NCBI GenBank assembly: GCA_036004405.1
Contig: DASYRM010000174.1
Coordinates: 1-41,935 of the forward strand
Direction: 5' to 3'
Length of the DNA stretch: 41,935 nucleotides
Origin: DASYRM01 sp036004405
GTDB taxonomy: Bacteria; Acidobacteriota; Vicinamibacteria; Vicinamibacterales; UBA2999
Translations under genes and position numbers: made by a program
The notes under the pieces: generated by a model
What the model was told of the DNA's origin: nothing
The model's input: only the letters and a program-made list of their open reading frames with translations
Databases searched by the model: none
Shown here: positions 1 to 7,906 of the stretch, in pieces
Position numbering within the stretch: the stretch's first letter is position 1
Layout: each line of letters starts with the position of its first letter

Positions 1-485
1 GCGGGACCCCGGGGTCCAACTCAAACACGGGCTCTCAGCACCAACAAGACGCCGACCTCGGTGCCGATGCGCCGCCATTCTCCCGCGTTTCGTCCGGGAT
101 GGTCAGCTCCGCTGGTGGCGACTCAAACCCCGCTGGTCCCCCTAGCCTTCTCGCGGTCTCATGTGGAGTCGATCGGCGCCGCTCGAAAGCGGTCGCGGAG
201 TCCACACATGCCTCCCTCTGGATCGGGCCGTGGCCGCAGTGGGTCCCCGTCGATGCGACGGGCGGAGGGTTCACTGACGACGGTTGGTTCCGCAAGCGAC
301 GGGGCGCCTCGCGGCTGGCAAGGGGGTTCTGTCGGCCGACTGCGAGCGCCGCGAGCGCCAGCGACAGATGAAAAACGACGAGGCGCAGCCTTCCCTGGAG
401 GCTGCGCGCGAGGAGTTTTTCCGCGGCGTCGAGCCGGAGGCCGCACAGAACCCTCTTGCCAGCCGTGAGGCGGCATGGAGCGCGC
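1..485. other. 485-base stretch without a convincing gene
   Basis: No reading frame here looks like a recognised protein. Visible structure is a perfect 14-base palindrome at 4-17 and an inverted-repeat element at 305-472 (listed separately). A plus-strand frame starting at ATG 368 reads plausibly for about 35 residues, but most of that lies inside the inverted-repeat element and the frame then runs antisense through the CPXCG gene, so I do not call it. A T-loop-like string near 110-135 on the minus strand does not fold into a tRNA. Confidence 0.5.
305..472. repeat. 168-bp element bounded by 28-base inverted repeats
   Basis: The left arm (305-332) and the reverse complement of the right arm (445-472) match at about 26 of 28 bases, with core CGGCTGGCAAG then GGGTTCTGT. 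Inside lies a second perfect inverted repeat, GCGCAGCC at 383-390 and GGCTGCGC at 400-407, with a 9-base loop. Nested palindromes in a non-genic stretch suggest a MITE-like or structured intergenic element. I see no transposase and no clear target-site duplication. Confidence 0.6.
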
Positions 486-665
486 TCACTCGTCCGTGCG
501 AGAGACCTCCACAACGCGGTCGTCGCCGCGGCCGCTCACGCGCACCGTCCACGGGTTGCAGCACACTTCGCAGTCCTGCACGAGGGTGCCGCGCACGTCC
601 GGCTCCAGATAAATCTGCACCACCTCGCCGCAGTACGGGCACGTCACCTCGAACTCGGAGTCCAT
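486..665 (-). CDS. CPXCG-motif cysteine-rich small protein
   Basis: A 59-residue protein with CPYCG near the N-terminus (Cys9 and Cys12) and a second cluster, DCEVCC, about 25 residues later. This is the arrangement of the CPXCG cysteine-rich family (Cys_rich_CPXG), small proteins thought to hold a zinc-ribbon-like metal site; their cellular role is unknown. I chose ATG at 665, which has a GGAGC stretch about 14 bases upstream. An in-frame GTG at 689 would add eight residues that do not resemble the family. It stands alone on the minus strand, divergent from the polysaccharide operon. Confidence 0.8.
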   Translation of the reverse strand: MDSEFEVTCPYCGEVVQIYLEPDVRGTLVQDCEVCCNPWTVRVSGRGDDRVVEVSRTDE

Positions 666-722
666 GACGGAATTGTGCTCCGAGCCCACGCGACGTGAGC
701 CGCGATGTGCACTTCAGGCTAA

Positions 723-762
723 GGGTTGCGGGCTCTGCCGACGATAGTGCTCAGAGCAACCC
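723..762. promoter_or_regulatory. Bulged hairpin upstream of the EPS operon
   Basis: GGGTT (723-727) pairs with AACCC (758-762) and GCTCTG (732-737) pairs with CAGAGC (752-757), leaving a 14-base loop and a 4-base bulge. It lies between the divergent CPXCG gene and the first operon gene. It could be a transcript-leader structure, a weak terminator without a T-run, or part of the adjacent repeat. It does not match any riboswitch consensus I know. Confidence 0.35.
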
Positions 763-775
763 GGGTGTTCCCCGG

Positions 776-853
776 GCGAGGCTCCGCCTCGAACGACGGC
801 CATGGAGGCGCCGCCTCGCAAGGCAGTATTCAATGGCCCGCCCTTCGGGCGGG
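776..853 (+). repeat. Dispersed ~80-bp palindromic repeat, copy B
   Basis: One of three related elements in this window (others at 9424-9504 and, inverted, 11145-11226). It has a GC-rich palindromic module with CGAGGC/GCCTCG arms, a second GGAGGC...GCCTCGC hairpin, a spacer resembling AGTATTCAATGG, and a terminal hairpin CCCGCCC-TTC-GGGCGGG (837-853). The other copies share the order of modules and the spacer. No coding function is apparent; it resembles REP/BIME-type elements in layout. It ends 108 bases before the first EPS gene. Confidence 0.75.
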
Positions 854-961
854 AGTAGACCGGCGCGTTGTGTGACCGAGGGGGCGAAGCTTCAGGCCCG
901 CGCCTGGGGCTCCACCCGCCACCCGCCACCGATCGAAGGCCGCGAGGCAACTGTAACCCGC

Positions 962-2167
962 ATGATGACAAGACTTTGCACCATCGCCACTGTGCTTGCA
1001 GTCATTTGGGGAGCCCGGACCGCCTCGGCGCAGGCCGTCGAGGCCACGCGCCCGGACGCACCGCTGCTGGTGGGCCCGCTGCAGCTCTTTCCAACGCTCA
1101 CGCTTCGAGACATCGGCATCGATTCGAATGTCTACAACGAGTCGGTGCGGCACGAAGACTTCACCTACACCCTCTCGCCAACCCTCAAGACGGTGCTGCC
1201 CATCGGCGAGGCGCGGCTGACGACGCGCGGCGCGCTGGGCTTCCGCTACTTCCAGACCTTCAAGGACCAGCAGTCGACGAGCGGCTCGCTCAACACGCAG
1301 CTCGAGGTCGGTTCGGGCCGTGTCCGCCCCTTCGGCACCGCCGGCCTGGTGCGCAGCCACGAGCGGGGCGGCTACGACGTTGATCGACGCGCCTACAGCC
1401 TTGCGTCGCAGGTCAAGCTGGGGGCGAACGTTGCGCTGACCCCGGTCACGTCGCTGACCGGCTGGGTCGTGCGTGAGAGCACGAAGTTCGATCGGTTGGA
1501 AGTGTTCGACGGCGTGTCGCTCAGCCAGCAGCTGGATCGAGTGACGCGCGGCACGGCCACCGGCCTGCGGTTCGACCTGACGCCCTTCACGTCGGTCACG
1601 TCGGCCATCGAAGTCGAGAAGATTCGCTTCGCGCACGCGCCGCTGCGCGACGCCAACAGCTTCCGCTTCGCGCCGGTCGTGCAGTTCACCAAGGGCGCCA
1701 TCATCGAAGGGCAGGCGTCGGCGGGCTTTCGCGATTTCCGGCCGATCGATCCGCGGCTGGCCCCCTACCGCGGCTTCGTGGCCTCGGTGACGATGGCCTT
1801 CACGCTGATGAACGTCACCCACGTCGAGGCGCAGGCCACCCACGACGTGCAGTTCTCGTACGACGACTCGCAGCCGCTGTATCTTGGCGCCGGCGGGCGT
1901 GTGATGGTGTCGCAGCGGGTGGCGGGCCCCTTCGAGGCCATCGTAATCGGCGGCCGGCAGCGCCTGCGCTACCAGACGATCGACGGCCTCTCGTTCGACG
2001 GCCGGCGCGAGCACGTGACCAGCATCGGCGGCGGCATCGGCATCCGCGCCAACGAGCACCTGCGCTTCACCTTCACCCTGGATCGCGAGCGGCGCCTGTC
2101 CACCGGCTCGACGCTGCGGGACTACGAGCGCCGGCTCGTGTTCGGGTCCGTGAGCTTTACTCCCTGA
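962..2167 (+). CDS. Outer-membrane beta-barrel protein, first gene of the EPS operon
   Basis: A 401-residue protein with an N-terminal signal peptide (hydrophobic stretch about residues 4-18, likely cleavage after the alanines of TASA at 20-23). The rest is a long series of alternating amphipathic strands typical of outer-membrane barrels of capsule and EPS loci. I start it at ATG 962 because everything upstream in frame is repeat sequence with no protein character. The next gene, an OPX export protein, starts three bases after its stop. That pairing fits a barrel completing the outer-membrane channel for an OPX protein that lacks its own membrane helix. Barrel family is inferred from pattern; strand number cannot be counted reliably by eye. 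Confidence 0.75.
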   Translation: MMTRLCTIATVLAVIWGARTASAQAVEATRPDAPLLVGPLQLFPTLTLRDIGIDSNVYNESVRHEDFTYTLSPTLKTVLPIGEARLTTRGALGFRYFQTFKDQQSTSGSLNTQLEVGSGRVRPFGTAGLVRSHERGGYDVDRRAYSLASQVKLGANVALTPVTSLTGWVVRESTKFDRLEVFDGVSLSQQLDRVTRGTATGLRFDLTPFTSVTSAIEVEKIRFAHAPLRDANSFRFAPVVQFTKGAIIEGQASAGFRDFRPIDPRLAPYRGFVASVTMAFTLMNVTHVEAQATHDVQFSYDDSQPLYLGAGGRVMVSQRVAGPFEAIVIGGRQRLRYQTIDGLSFDGRREHVTSIGGGIGIRANEHLRFTFTLDRERRLSTGSTLRDYERRLVFGSVSFTP

Positions 2168-2170
2168 GGT

Positions 2171-3031
2171 ATGTCGATGCGTCTGTCTGTCATCACGTTC
2201 GCCCTGCTGCTGGCCGCGGCGCCGCGCGCGGCCGCGGCGCCGCAGGCGTCCCTGCCGGCCGTGCCGGCGGGCGAGGGCCGGGCCAACTACGTCGTCGGTC
2301 CCGATGACGTGCTCACGGTGACGGTGTTCAACGAAGCCCAGCTCTCGGGCCGCTATCGCGTGGAAAATGACGGGCACTTCAGCTATCCGTTCCTCGGGCG
2401 TATCAAGGCCGGCGGGGCCACGGTGGCCGAAGTGGCCGGCACGCTGCGGACCCGCCTGTCTGAAGGCTATCTGCGCAACCCGCAGGTGACGGTGGACGTG
2501 GAGCAGTTCCGCAGCCAGAGCGTGTTCGTCATCGGCGAAGTGCGGACGCCCGGCAAGTACATGCTGTCGGGCGCGGTGACGCTCATCGAGGCGCTGGCGC
2601 AGGCCGGCTCCACCACGGCGCAGGCCGGCGCCGAGCTGCTCATCCTGCACCCGAAGGACGGCTCGCGCGGCGCGCGCGCGGCCGCGCCCGACCGCAACGA
2701 CGCGGACGTGCAGCGCGTCAACTTTCACGAGATTGAAAGCGGCCGCCTGTCGAAGAACGTCATCATTCGCGACGGCGACACCATCTTCGTGCCCAAGGCC
2801 GAGCGCTTCTTCGTGACCGGCTTCGTCCGCACGCCCGGCTCGTATACCCTCGAGCCGAACATGACCGTGCTGCAGGCGATTTCGATTGCGGGCGGCGTGA
2901 CCGAACGCGGCTCGGGCCGCCGGTTGAAGGTGACGCGGGTGGTGAACGGCGAGCGCAAGGATCTCGACGCCAGGCCGACGGATCTCGTGCAGGCCGGAGA
3001 TACGATCACGGTGCGACAGCGTTTGTTGTGA
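2171..3031 (+). CDS. Polysaccharide export (OPX/Wza-GumB family) protein
   Basis: A 286-residue exported protein. The signal peptide covers about residues 1-23. The Poly_export domain spans about 38-112 (YVVGPDDVLTVTVF, then YPFLGRI). It is followed by two SLBB domains starting near 117 (VFVIGEVRTPGKY) and 213 (FFVTGFVRTPGSY). It forms the periplasmic part of the export conduit. It lacks a lipobox cysteine and has no sequence after the second SLBB that could form the outer-membrane helix ring of Wza, so it probably relies on the adjacent barrel. Starts at ATG 2171, three bases after the barrel gene. Confidence 0.92.
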   Translation: MSMRLSVITFALLLAAAPRAAAAPQASLPAVPAGEGRANYVVGPDDVLTVTVFNEAQLSGRYRVENDGHFSYPFLGRIKAGGATVAEVAGTLRTRLSEGYLRNPQVTVDVEQFRSQSVFVIGEVRTPGKYMLSGAVTLIEALAQAGSTTAQAGAELLILHPKDGSRGARAAAPDRNDADVQRVNFHEIESGRLSKNVIIRDGDTIFVPKAERFFVTGFVRTPGSYTLEPNMTVLQAISIAGGVTERGSGRRLKVTRVVNGERKDLDARPTDLVQAGDTITVRQRLL

Positions 3032-4260
3032 GGCTGGCGTTCATGAGGCTGGTGTTCCTGAACCCCTCCGCGCAGCTTGGGGGCGCCGAAGGCGCCCTGT
3101 ATGAGCTCTTGTCGGCGCTGCGGGCGGCGCATCCCGCCTGGTCGCTGGGGCTGGTCGTCGCCGCCGAAGGCCCGCTCGTCGAGCGAGTGCGCGCGCTCGG
3201 GCTGCCGGTGACCGTGCTGCTGTTTCCCGCGTCGCTCGCGCGCCTGGGCGACTGGGGCCTGGGACGCGGACTGGCCGCCCGCCTGCGCATGGCGGCGGCG
3301 CTCGGCCTCGCGGCGGTGCCGGCGGCCCGCTACGCGTGGCGGCTGCGCCGTCTCGTGCGGCGCGAGCAGCCCGATGTGGTCCACACCAACGGCCTGAAGA
3401 TGCACGTGCTTGGCGCCTGGACGCGGCCGCGCGGCGCCGCGCTGCTGTGGCACATCCACGACTACGTGAGCCGCCGTCCGCTGGCGGCCCGCCTGCTGCG
3501 TCAGCGCGCGCGTGCCTGCGCCGCCATCGTCGCCAATTCGCAGAGCGTGGCCGCGGACGCTGGTCGCGCCATCGGCCCCGGCCCCACCGTGCACGCGGTG
3601 TTGAACGGAGTGGACCTCTCGCGCTTTTCGCCCGACGGGTCCGCCGCCGATCTGGACGCCCTGGCGGGGCTGCCGCCGGCCGGCCCCAGTGTCGTGCGTG
3701 TCGGCCTGGTGGCCACCTTCGCGCGCTGGAAGGGGCACCGCACGTTTCTCGAGGCGCTGTCGCGCCTGCCGGAATCGCTGCCGGTGCGCGGCTACGTCAT
3801 CGGCGGGCCGGTGTACGAGACGGCCGGGAGCCAGGTGTCGCTGGGCGAGCTGCGCGCCGAAGCCGCGGCGCTGGGGCTGTCGTCCCGCGTCGGCTTCACC
3901 GGGTTCGTGGCCGATGCCGCCCCGGCGATGCGCGCGCTCGACATCGTCGTCCATGCCAGCACGGACCCCGAGCCGTTTGGCCTCGTCATCGCCGAAGGCA
4001 TGGCGTGCGCGAGAGCCGTGGTCGTGAGCCGCGCGGGCGGCGCGGCCGAGATCACGACGCCTGGCGTTGACGCGCTGGCGTATGCGCCCGGTGACGCCGA
4101 CCAGCTCAGCGAGTGCCTGCTCTCGCTCGTCACGAACGCAGCGCTGCGCCAGCGCCTCGGCGATGCGGGTCGCACCACCGCCGAGCGCGTCTTCGATCGC
4201 CGCCGGCTGGCCCTGGACATGACACCGATATACGAGACGCTCGCGAGGCTCCGCCCGTGA
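3028..4260 (+). CDS. Glycosyltransferase, family 4 type
   Basis: A GT-B fold glycosyltransferase (410 residues) predicted to transfer a sugar from a nucleotide-sugar donor to the lipid-linked glycan at the inner membrane face. It has the N-terminal acceptor-domain glycine loop (QLGGAEGALYEL) and the C-terminal donor-site EX7E motif in EPFGLVIAEGMA, followed by GGAAEI. The GTG start at 3028 overlaps the stop of the OPX gene by four bases; ATG at 3043 is the alternative and would lose five residues. Sugar specificity cannot be read from sequence. Confidence 0.88.
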   Translation: MRLAFMRLVFLNPSAQLGGAEGALYELLSALRAAHPAWSLGLVVAAEGPLVERVRALGLPVTVLLFPASLARLGDWGLGRGLAARLRMAAALGLAAVPAARYAWRLRRLVRREQPDVVHTNGLKMHVLGAWTRPRGAALLWHIHDYVSRRPLAARLLRQRARACAAIVANSQSVAADAGRAIGPGPTVHAVLNGVDLSRFSPDGSAADLDALAGLPPAGPSVVRVGLVATFARWKGHRTFLEALSRLPESLPVRGYVIGGPVYETAGSQVSLGELRAEAAALGLSSRVGFTGFVADAAPAMRALDIVVHASTDPEPFGLVIAEGMACARAVVVSRAGGAAEITTPGVDALAYAPGDADQLSECLLSLVTNAALRQRLGDAGRTTAERVFDRRRLALDMTPIYETLARLRP

Positions 4261-5420
4261 CTCAGGTCCGCGTGATGCGAGTGCTCCACCTGCACAGCGG
4301 CAACATGTATGGCGGCGTGGAGACGTTGCTGGCCACGCTGGTTCGCGAGGCCTCGGCGGCGCCGGGCATGAGCCCCGACATCGCGCTCTGTTTTCCCGGT
4401 CCTCTGAGCGCCGAGCTGGAGGCCATGGGGCACCCCGCGCACATGCTGGGGCCGGTGCGCCTCAGCCGCCCCTTCTCGTTGCTCAAAGCCCGCCACGGGC
4501 TGCGCCGGCTGCTGCGCGAACACGCTTTCGACGCGGTGATCTGCCATCAGCCGTGGGCGTGCGTCGCCTTTGGCCCGGTGGTGCGCGCGGCAGGCTTCCC
4601 GGTGGTGCTGTGGGTGCACATGGCGGTCGAGGGCGGGGCGCTGCTCGATCGTCTCGCGGGCCGGGTGCGGCCCGACCTGGCGATCTGCAACAGCGAGTAC
4701 ACCCGCGCCCGCGTGCGCCGCTGGCTGCCGAACGTCCACACCGAGGTCGTCTACGGTCCGGTGTCCGCGGCGGCGCTGTCCGCCGGTGCCGCGAGCCGCG
4801 ACGAGATCCGCGCGTCGCTCGACACGCCGTCCGGGCACACGGTGGTCGTGATGGCCAGCCGCCTCGACGCCATGAAGGGGCATCGCGTGCTGCTGAGCGC
4901 GCTCGAGCGGCTGCGCCAGCTGCCCGACTGGACGTGCTGGATCGTCGGCGGCGCGCAAGGCCCCGACGAAGAGATCTACGAGCGCGAGCTGCGGCAGGCG
5001 GTGCGGGTGTTCGGTCTCGAGGCCCGTGTCCGCTTTACCGGGCGACGCGGCGATGTTCCCGCCGTGCTGCGTGCCGCCGACATCTACTGCCAGCCGAACA
5101 CCGCGCCCGACGCCTTCGGGCTGTCGTTCGTCGAGGCGCTGCACGCGGGGCTCCCCGTCGTGACGAGCGGCATCGGCGGCGCGCTGGAGATCGTGGACCG
5201 CGATTGCGGGTATCTGCTCCCGCCCGGCGACGAGGATGCCCTCACCGACGCGTTGCGCGCGCTCATCGTCGATGCCGATGGGCGGGCACGCATGGGGCGT
5301 GCGGCGCGCTGCCGCCCGGCGGTCATCTGCGATCCGCGCGCGGAGATGCGACGGCTGCAGCAGGTGCTGGCCGCACACCCGCCGGCGGTGGAGGAACCGC
5401 TGGCCCTGCTGGCGGGGTAG
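4257..5420 (+). CDS. Glycosyltransferase, family 4 type
   Basis: A 387-residue GT-B glycosyltransferase. The N-terminal domain opens with RVLHLHSGNMYGGVETLL, a typical glycine-loop start. The donor domain has ASRLDAMKGH and a variant of the EX7E motif in which the first acid is Asp (DAFGLSFVEAL). The GTG start at 4257 shares four bases with the previous stop; ATG 4275 is possible. Likely adds one sugar of the EPS repeat unit; which one is unknown. Confidence 0.87.
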   Translation: MTQVRVMRVLHLHSGNMYGGVETLLATLVREASAAPGMSPDIALCFPGPLSAELEAMGHPAHMLGPVRLSRPFSLLKARHGLRRLLREHAFDAVICHQPWACVAFGPVVRAAGFPVVLWVHMAVEGGALLDRLAGRVRPDLAICNSEYTRARVRRWLPNVHTEVVYGPVSAAALSAGAASRDEIRASLDTPSGHTVVVMASRLDAMKGHRVLLSALERLRQLPDWTCWIVGGAQGPDEEIYERELRQAVRVFGLEARVRFTGRRGDVPAVLRAADIYCQPNTAPDAFGLSFVEALHAGLPVVTSGIGGALEIVDRDCGYLLPPGDEDALTDALRALIVDADGRARMGRAARCRPAVICDPRAEMRRLQQVLAAHPPAVEEPLALLAG

Positions 5421-5427
5421 AGCGATC

Positions 5428-6525
5428 GTGACCACACTGCCTCGCCTGCGCATCGCGGTCTTGAGCTACGGGCTGCCGAAGCGCGCCCACAAGCGCGGCG
5501 GCATCGAGCGGGCGGCGCACACGCTGGCCGACGGCCTGGCGCGGCGCGGCCACGAAGTGGTCGTGCTGTCGCACGATCCACGGCCGGCCGACGCGGCCTA
5601 TGCGGTGGCGCCGCTCCCGTGGCGTGCGTTCGTCGACACCTGGGTCGGCCGCCGCGTCACGATGGGCTATCTGGGCAACCTGCTGGCGCTGGTGCCCGAC
5701 TACCGCGAATTCGACGCCGTCATCGCGCACGGCGACAGCCTGCTGCTGCCGCTGGCCGGAAAGCCGGTCGTCCGCGTGATGCACGGCAGCGCCCTCGGCG
5801 AGGCGCGCTCGGCGTCGTCGATCGGCCGCCGTGTCCTGCAGCTCGGCGTTTTCGCGCAGGAGCTGGCCACCGCGCTCCTCTCTCGCGGCGTAGTCGGTGT
5901 GAGCGAGAACACGCGCCGCGACAACCCGTTCGTCCGCCGCGTCATCCCGCACGGCGTGGACGACCGCTTCTTCAGCGCGTCCGTTACGGGCAAGACCCGC
6001 ACCCCGTCGGTCCTCTTCGTCGGGACGCTCGACGGGCGCAAGCGCGGGCGCTTTCTGCTCGACCTCTTCCAGCAGACCGTGCGCACCGCGCACCCGGACG
6101 CGACGCTCGACTTCGTGGGGCCGCCCGGCCCGGCGCGGCCGGGGGTCACGTATCACACCGGCATCACCGACGACGTGCTGGCGGATCTGTACCGGCGCGC
6201 CTGGGTCTACGCCTCGCCCAGCACCTACGAGGGCTTCGGGCTGCCGTATCTCGAGGCGATGGCGTGCGGTACCCCGGTGGTGGCGTCGCCCAATCCGGGC
6301 AGCCGCGAGGTGCTCGCCGACGGCCGCTGCGGTGTGCTGGCCACGGACGCGTCGTTTGCGGAGGAGCTCACCGCCATTCTCGGCGATGCGCCGCGCCGCG
6401 ACGCGCTCGCCGCCCAGGGGCTGAGCCGCGCCCGCGAATACTCGCTCTCGCGCATGGTCGGCGAGTACGAGGAACTCCTGTACGAACTCTCCGAGGTGCA
6501 TGCCGGCTCCGCCGCTCGCGTCTGA
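5428..6525 (+). CDS. Glycosyltransferase, family 4 type
   Basis: A 365-residue GT4-type protein. The N-terminal domain includes KRGGIERAAHTLADGLARRG, the middle carries VLFVGTLDGRKRG, and the donor site has EGFGLPYLEAMACGTPVV with the intact EX7E pair. GTG 5428 is taken as start; the frame further upstream lies on top of the preceding gene. Its 3' end overlaps the polymerase gene by 26 bases, which suggests tight translational coupling. Confidence 0.87.
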   Translation: MTTLPRLRIAVLSYGLPKRAHKRGGIERAAHTLADGLARRGHEVVVLSHDPRPADAAYAVAPLPWRAFVDTWVGRRVTMGYLGNLLALVPDYREFDAVIAHGDSLLLPLAGKPVVRVMHGSALGEARSASSIGRRVLQLGVFAQELATALLSRGVVGVSENTRRDNPFVRRVIPHGVDDRFFSASVTGKTRTPSVLFVGTLDGRKRGRFLLDLFQQTVRTAHPDATLDFVGPPGPARPGVTYHTGITDDVLADLYRRAWVYASPSTYEGFGLPYLEAMACGTPVVASPNPGSREVLADGRCGVLATDASFAEELTAILGDAPRRDALAAQGLSRAREYSLSRMVGEYEELLYELSEVHAGSAARV

Positions 6526-7906
6526 CGCCCTCCCGTACGAACCGCTCGCGTGGAGCGCGCCCGCGGATGCCGTGGACCGCGACGACTGGGGCTGGGTGGA
6601 GATCTTTCTCGCGATCCAGCTGCTCTGGGGCGCGGCGCTGTTCCTGCCCGGCGCACAGGCCTACCGGACGCCGGTGCGGGCCATGCCGTACCTGGTCAGC
6701 GCGGCCGCGCTCGTGTATTACTTCCGCGCGCCGACCGGCGAGCCGCTGCACGGCAGCGCGAAGTGGCTGATGGCGTCGTTCGGGCTGCTGGCGATCAACC
6801 TGCTGCACGCGACCACGCACTCGATGGCCGGCGTGGCGCAGATCGTCTTTCAAATCAGCATCGCGGCCCCCATCTTCTGGATGGCGCGCGCCGTGCGCAG
6901 CGACCGTCGCGTGATGCGCATGGTGTGGCTGCTCTTTGCCGCCAGCTTCGTCAGCTCGGCGCTCGGCATCCTGCAGGTGTACTACCCCAACACGTTTCTG
7001 CCGCCCGAGTTCAGCTCGCTCGGCCGCGAGCTGAACCCCGAGATCGTCAGCTCGCTGACCTACCGCGGCGCCGATGGTCGCGAGATCATCCGCCCACCCG
7101 GTCTCAGCGACATGCCCGGTGGCGCCGCGGCGTCTGCCATGGTGACGGTCACGCTCGGCCTCGCGCTGGCCTTCCGCCGCGGCCTGCCGGCGATCTGGCG
7201 GGGCGCCTGCGCGGCGGGCGCCACCATCGGCATGACGGCGCTCCTGCTCACGCAGGTGCGGTCGCTGTCGATCGTCGCCGCCGCGAGCCTCGCCGTCTTT
7301 GCGGCGCTGCGCTTCCGCCAGGGGCGCGCCGGCGACGCGCTGGCCAGTCTGGGCGTGGGTGCCGCGCTCGTGGCGGGCGCCTTCGCGTGGGCCGTGGCCG
7401 TCGGCGGCGACGCGCTCATGGACCGCTTCAGCGGCCTCGTCAACAACGGCGTCATTCACACGTTCCGCGAGCAGCGCGGGGCGTTCCTCACCTACACGCT
7501 GTCGGAGCTGCTCTACCAGTTTCCGCTCGGCGCCGGGCTCGGGCGCTGGGGCATGATGCAGGTCTACTTCGGCGACCCCACCCTGTGGCAGGCGCCGCCG
7601 ATTCACGTCGAAATCCAGCCCACCGGTTGGCTGCTCGACGGCGGCGTGGCGATGTGGGTGGCGATGGGCGGGGCCATCGTCATGGCGCTGCGCACCTCGT
7701 ACCTCGTGGCCGTGAACGCCACCGGCGCGCTGCAGGACGCGGCCACCGCCATCGTCTGCCTCCAGCTCACCGTGCTCTGCCTGTGCCTCACGGGTCCGGT
7801 GTTCAACACGCAGCTCGGCATCCAGTTCTGGGCGGTGACGGGCGCCGTGCTCGGTCCGCTCCTGGCGTCTCCCGATCGCGACTTCGCCGAGGACAGCGAT
7901 GGGTAA
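6500..7906 (+). CDS. O-antigen ligase / Wzy-like polymerase membrane protein
   Basis: A 468-residue integral membrane protein with about ten to twelve predicted hydrophobic helices. The large loop containing PPGLSDMPGG and the later segment PLGAGLGRWG followed by HVEIQPTGWLLDGG match the general pattern of the O-antigen ligase/polymerase superfamily, where conserved charged residues sit in the periplasmic loop. In this operon it most likely polymerises lipid-linked repeat units on the periplasmic side. Ligase and polymerase activities cannot be separated by sequence, but no lipid A genes are nearby, which favours Wzy. Overlaps the neighbours on both sides. Confidence 0.8.
   Translation: MPAPPLASDALPYEPLAWSAPADAVDRDDWGWVEIFLAIQLLWGAALFLPGAQAYRTPVRAMPYLVSAAALVYYFRAPTGEPLHGSAKWLMASFGLLAINLLHATTHSMAGVAQIVFQISIAAPIFWMARAVRSDRRVMRMVWLLFAASFVSSALGILQVYYPNTFLPPEFSSLGRELNPEIVSSLTYRGADGREIIRPPGLSDMPGGAAASAMVTVTLGLALAFRRGLPAIWRGACAAGATIGMTALLLTQVRSLSIVAAASLAVFAALRFRQGRAGDALASLGVGAALVAGAFAWAVAVGGDALMDRFSGLVNNGVIHTFREQRGAFLTYTLSELLYQFPLGAGLGRWGMMQVYFGDPTLWQAPPIHVEIQPTGWLLDGGVAMWVAMGGAIVMALRTSYLVAVNATGALQDAATAIVCLQLTVLCLCLTGPVFNTQLGIQFWAVTGAVLGPLLASPDRDFAEDSDG

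Noticed and set aside
4..17. Perfect palindrome GGACCCCGGGGTCC
   Set aside because: A single GC-rich 14-base palindrome at the window edge without context; could be chance.
99..150. tRNA-like T-loop on the minus strand
   Set aside because: The string GGGGTTTGAGTCGCC resembles a T-loop, but the T stem does not pair and no acceptor, D or anticodon arm can be drawn.
368..667. Small plus-strand ORF starting MKNDEAQPSLEAAREEFF
   Set aside because: The protein-like stretch falls inside the inverted-repeat element and the rest is antisense to the CPXCG gene, so coding is doubtful.
695..961. N-terminal extension of the barrel gene up to 695
   Set aside because: The extension translates repeat copy B and intergenic DNA; a proper signal peptide begins at ATG 962.
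830..2728. Long minus-strand open frame
   Set aside because: Arg/His/Gly-rich shadow of the high-GC plus-strand genes, as are most other long antisense frames in the window.
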